This document shows positions 63,582 to 64,000 of a DNA stretch of 64,000 bases, piece after piece. The stretch lies in NCBI GenBank assembly GCA_021773355.1, contig JAJFKE010000038.1:186001-250000 (forward strand). Reading direction: 5' to 3'. Origin of the DNA: Gammaproteobacteria bacterium. Its GTDB lineage: Bacteria; Pseudomonadota; Gammaproteobacteria; Pseudomonadales; Pseudohongiellaceae. The notes under the pieces were generated by a model that worked only from the letters and a program-made list of their open reading frames with translations, had not been told where the DNA came from and searched no databases. The position numbers and the translations under genes were made by a program. How positions within the stretch are numbered: position 1 is the stretch's first letter; the number at the start of each line of letters is the position of its first letter.

Positions 63582-64000
63582 ATGAGTTTGGGAAAACAGG
63601 CCAAGATATTATCTGAGCAGCAGCAGAAAGCAGTACTGGCATCTCTCACCACTCGGAGGCACGCGATTCGAAACAAAGTAATGTTCTTACTCTCGGTAGA
63701 TGCAGGACTGCGGGCCAAAGAGGTGGCGAACTTGCAGTGGTCTATGATCATTGATGCAGAGGCCAATTTGACTGACGAAATACGGTTGGAGAATAAAGCA
63801 TCGAAGGGATCATCTGGCGGTGTTGTTTATATGTCTAAACGATTGAAGTCGGCGTTATCTGATCTAGCCGATTCGACTGAGAACAGAGATTTTGTAATTA
63901 CAAATCATCGAGGAAGACCCATGAGCGCGCAAGTTGTCACGAACTGGTTCTTCCATCTCTACCGCGATCTGGGATTTGAGGGGTGTAGTTCTCATAGCGG
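63582..64000 (+). CDS. Tyrosine recombinase (partial, runs off the window)
   Basis: 139 residues are visible. MSLGKQAKILSEQQQKAVLA, VMFLLSVDAGLRAKEVANLQW (Arg I) and FEGCSSHSG (just before the usual RRT) match a family of short tyrosine recombinases, about 190 residues, without an N-terminal core-binding domain, found on plasmids and islands. The upstream ATG at 63561 is in frame but lies inside the hairpin; ATG 63582 has AGGAG nine bases before. Confidence 0.85.
   Translation, partial: MSLGKQAKILSEQQQKAVLASLTTRRHAIRNKVMFLLSVDAGLRAKEVANLQWSMIIDAEANLTDEIRLENKASKGSSGGVVYMSKRLKSALSDLADSTENRDFVITNHRGRPMSAQVVTNWFFHLYRDLGFEGCSSHS

Overview
The window is a junction between conserved chromosome and a large mobile region of a gammaproteobacterium, probably marine and related to Pseudomonadales/Cellvibrionales. 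That placement rests on the gene order rnr-rlmB-rpsF-rpsR-(DUF2232-like membrane gene)-rplI-dnaB-alr-radA on the minus strand, which is the Pseudomonas-type arrangement, with no priB between rpsF and rpsR. No ribosomal RNA or full species marker is present, so the assignment stops at class level.

Bases 1-17.4 kb are core: a SnoaL-like secreted protein, an 11-repeat MORN protein, a YadGH-type ABC exporter, a frameshifted membrane-protein relic, an M20 peptidase, an MFS transporter, and then the ribosomal/replication cluster. At 17435-17521 lies tRNA-Leu(CAG). Its 3' half overlaps the end of a large serine recombinase, which marks the left end of an island that runs past the right edge of the window.

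The island is a mosaic. 17.5-24.4 kb: serine recombinase, small partner ORF, and a two-gene TPR-CHAT protease/ankyrin-protein unit (candidate defence system). 24.5-29.9 kb: small ORFs, a membrane protein, a secreted protein and a VirD4/TraG coupling protein. 30.2-33.6 kb: an 1128-residue helical protein of unknown function. 33.8-35.9 kb: a compact graspetide (RiPP) locus with a triple-repeat precursor, an MvdD-like ATP-grasp ligase and a four-TM membrane protein. 35.9-42.3 kb: an odd tRNA-Arg-like gene with a hairpin in its anticodon loop, a replication-type winged-helix gene, an iteron-like array, RadC, resolvase, relaxase MobA/MobC with a possible oriT, and an HTH gene.

42.3-47.8 kb is an integron-type cassette array without an integron integrase (a CALIN): five attC sites, all read on the minus strand, separating small genes (trypsin-like protease, HEPN-like protein, membrane proteins). 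One attC is split by an IS110-family element, itself split by an IS3/IS407-group element with a 4-bp target duplication. The IS110 left end carries a readable bridge RNA whose target guides match the attC half-sites flanking the insertion.

48-64 kb: a membrane/lipoprotein cluster, a tyrosine recombinase next to a tRNA-3'-end-like sequence, an HUH-like protein, three tandem secreted ankyrin-like paralogues, regulators, a membrane-anchored STAND NTPase with TPR-like C-terminus, and the start of a second tyrosine recombinase whose ribosome-binding site is buried in a perfect hairpin. Together the island looks like a mobilizable element that has collected defence, peptide-modification and cassette cargo.
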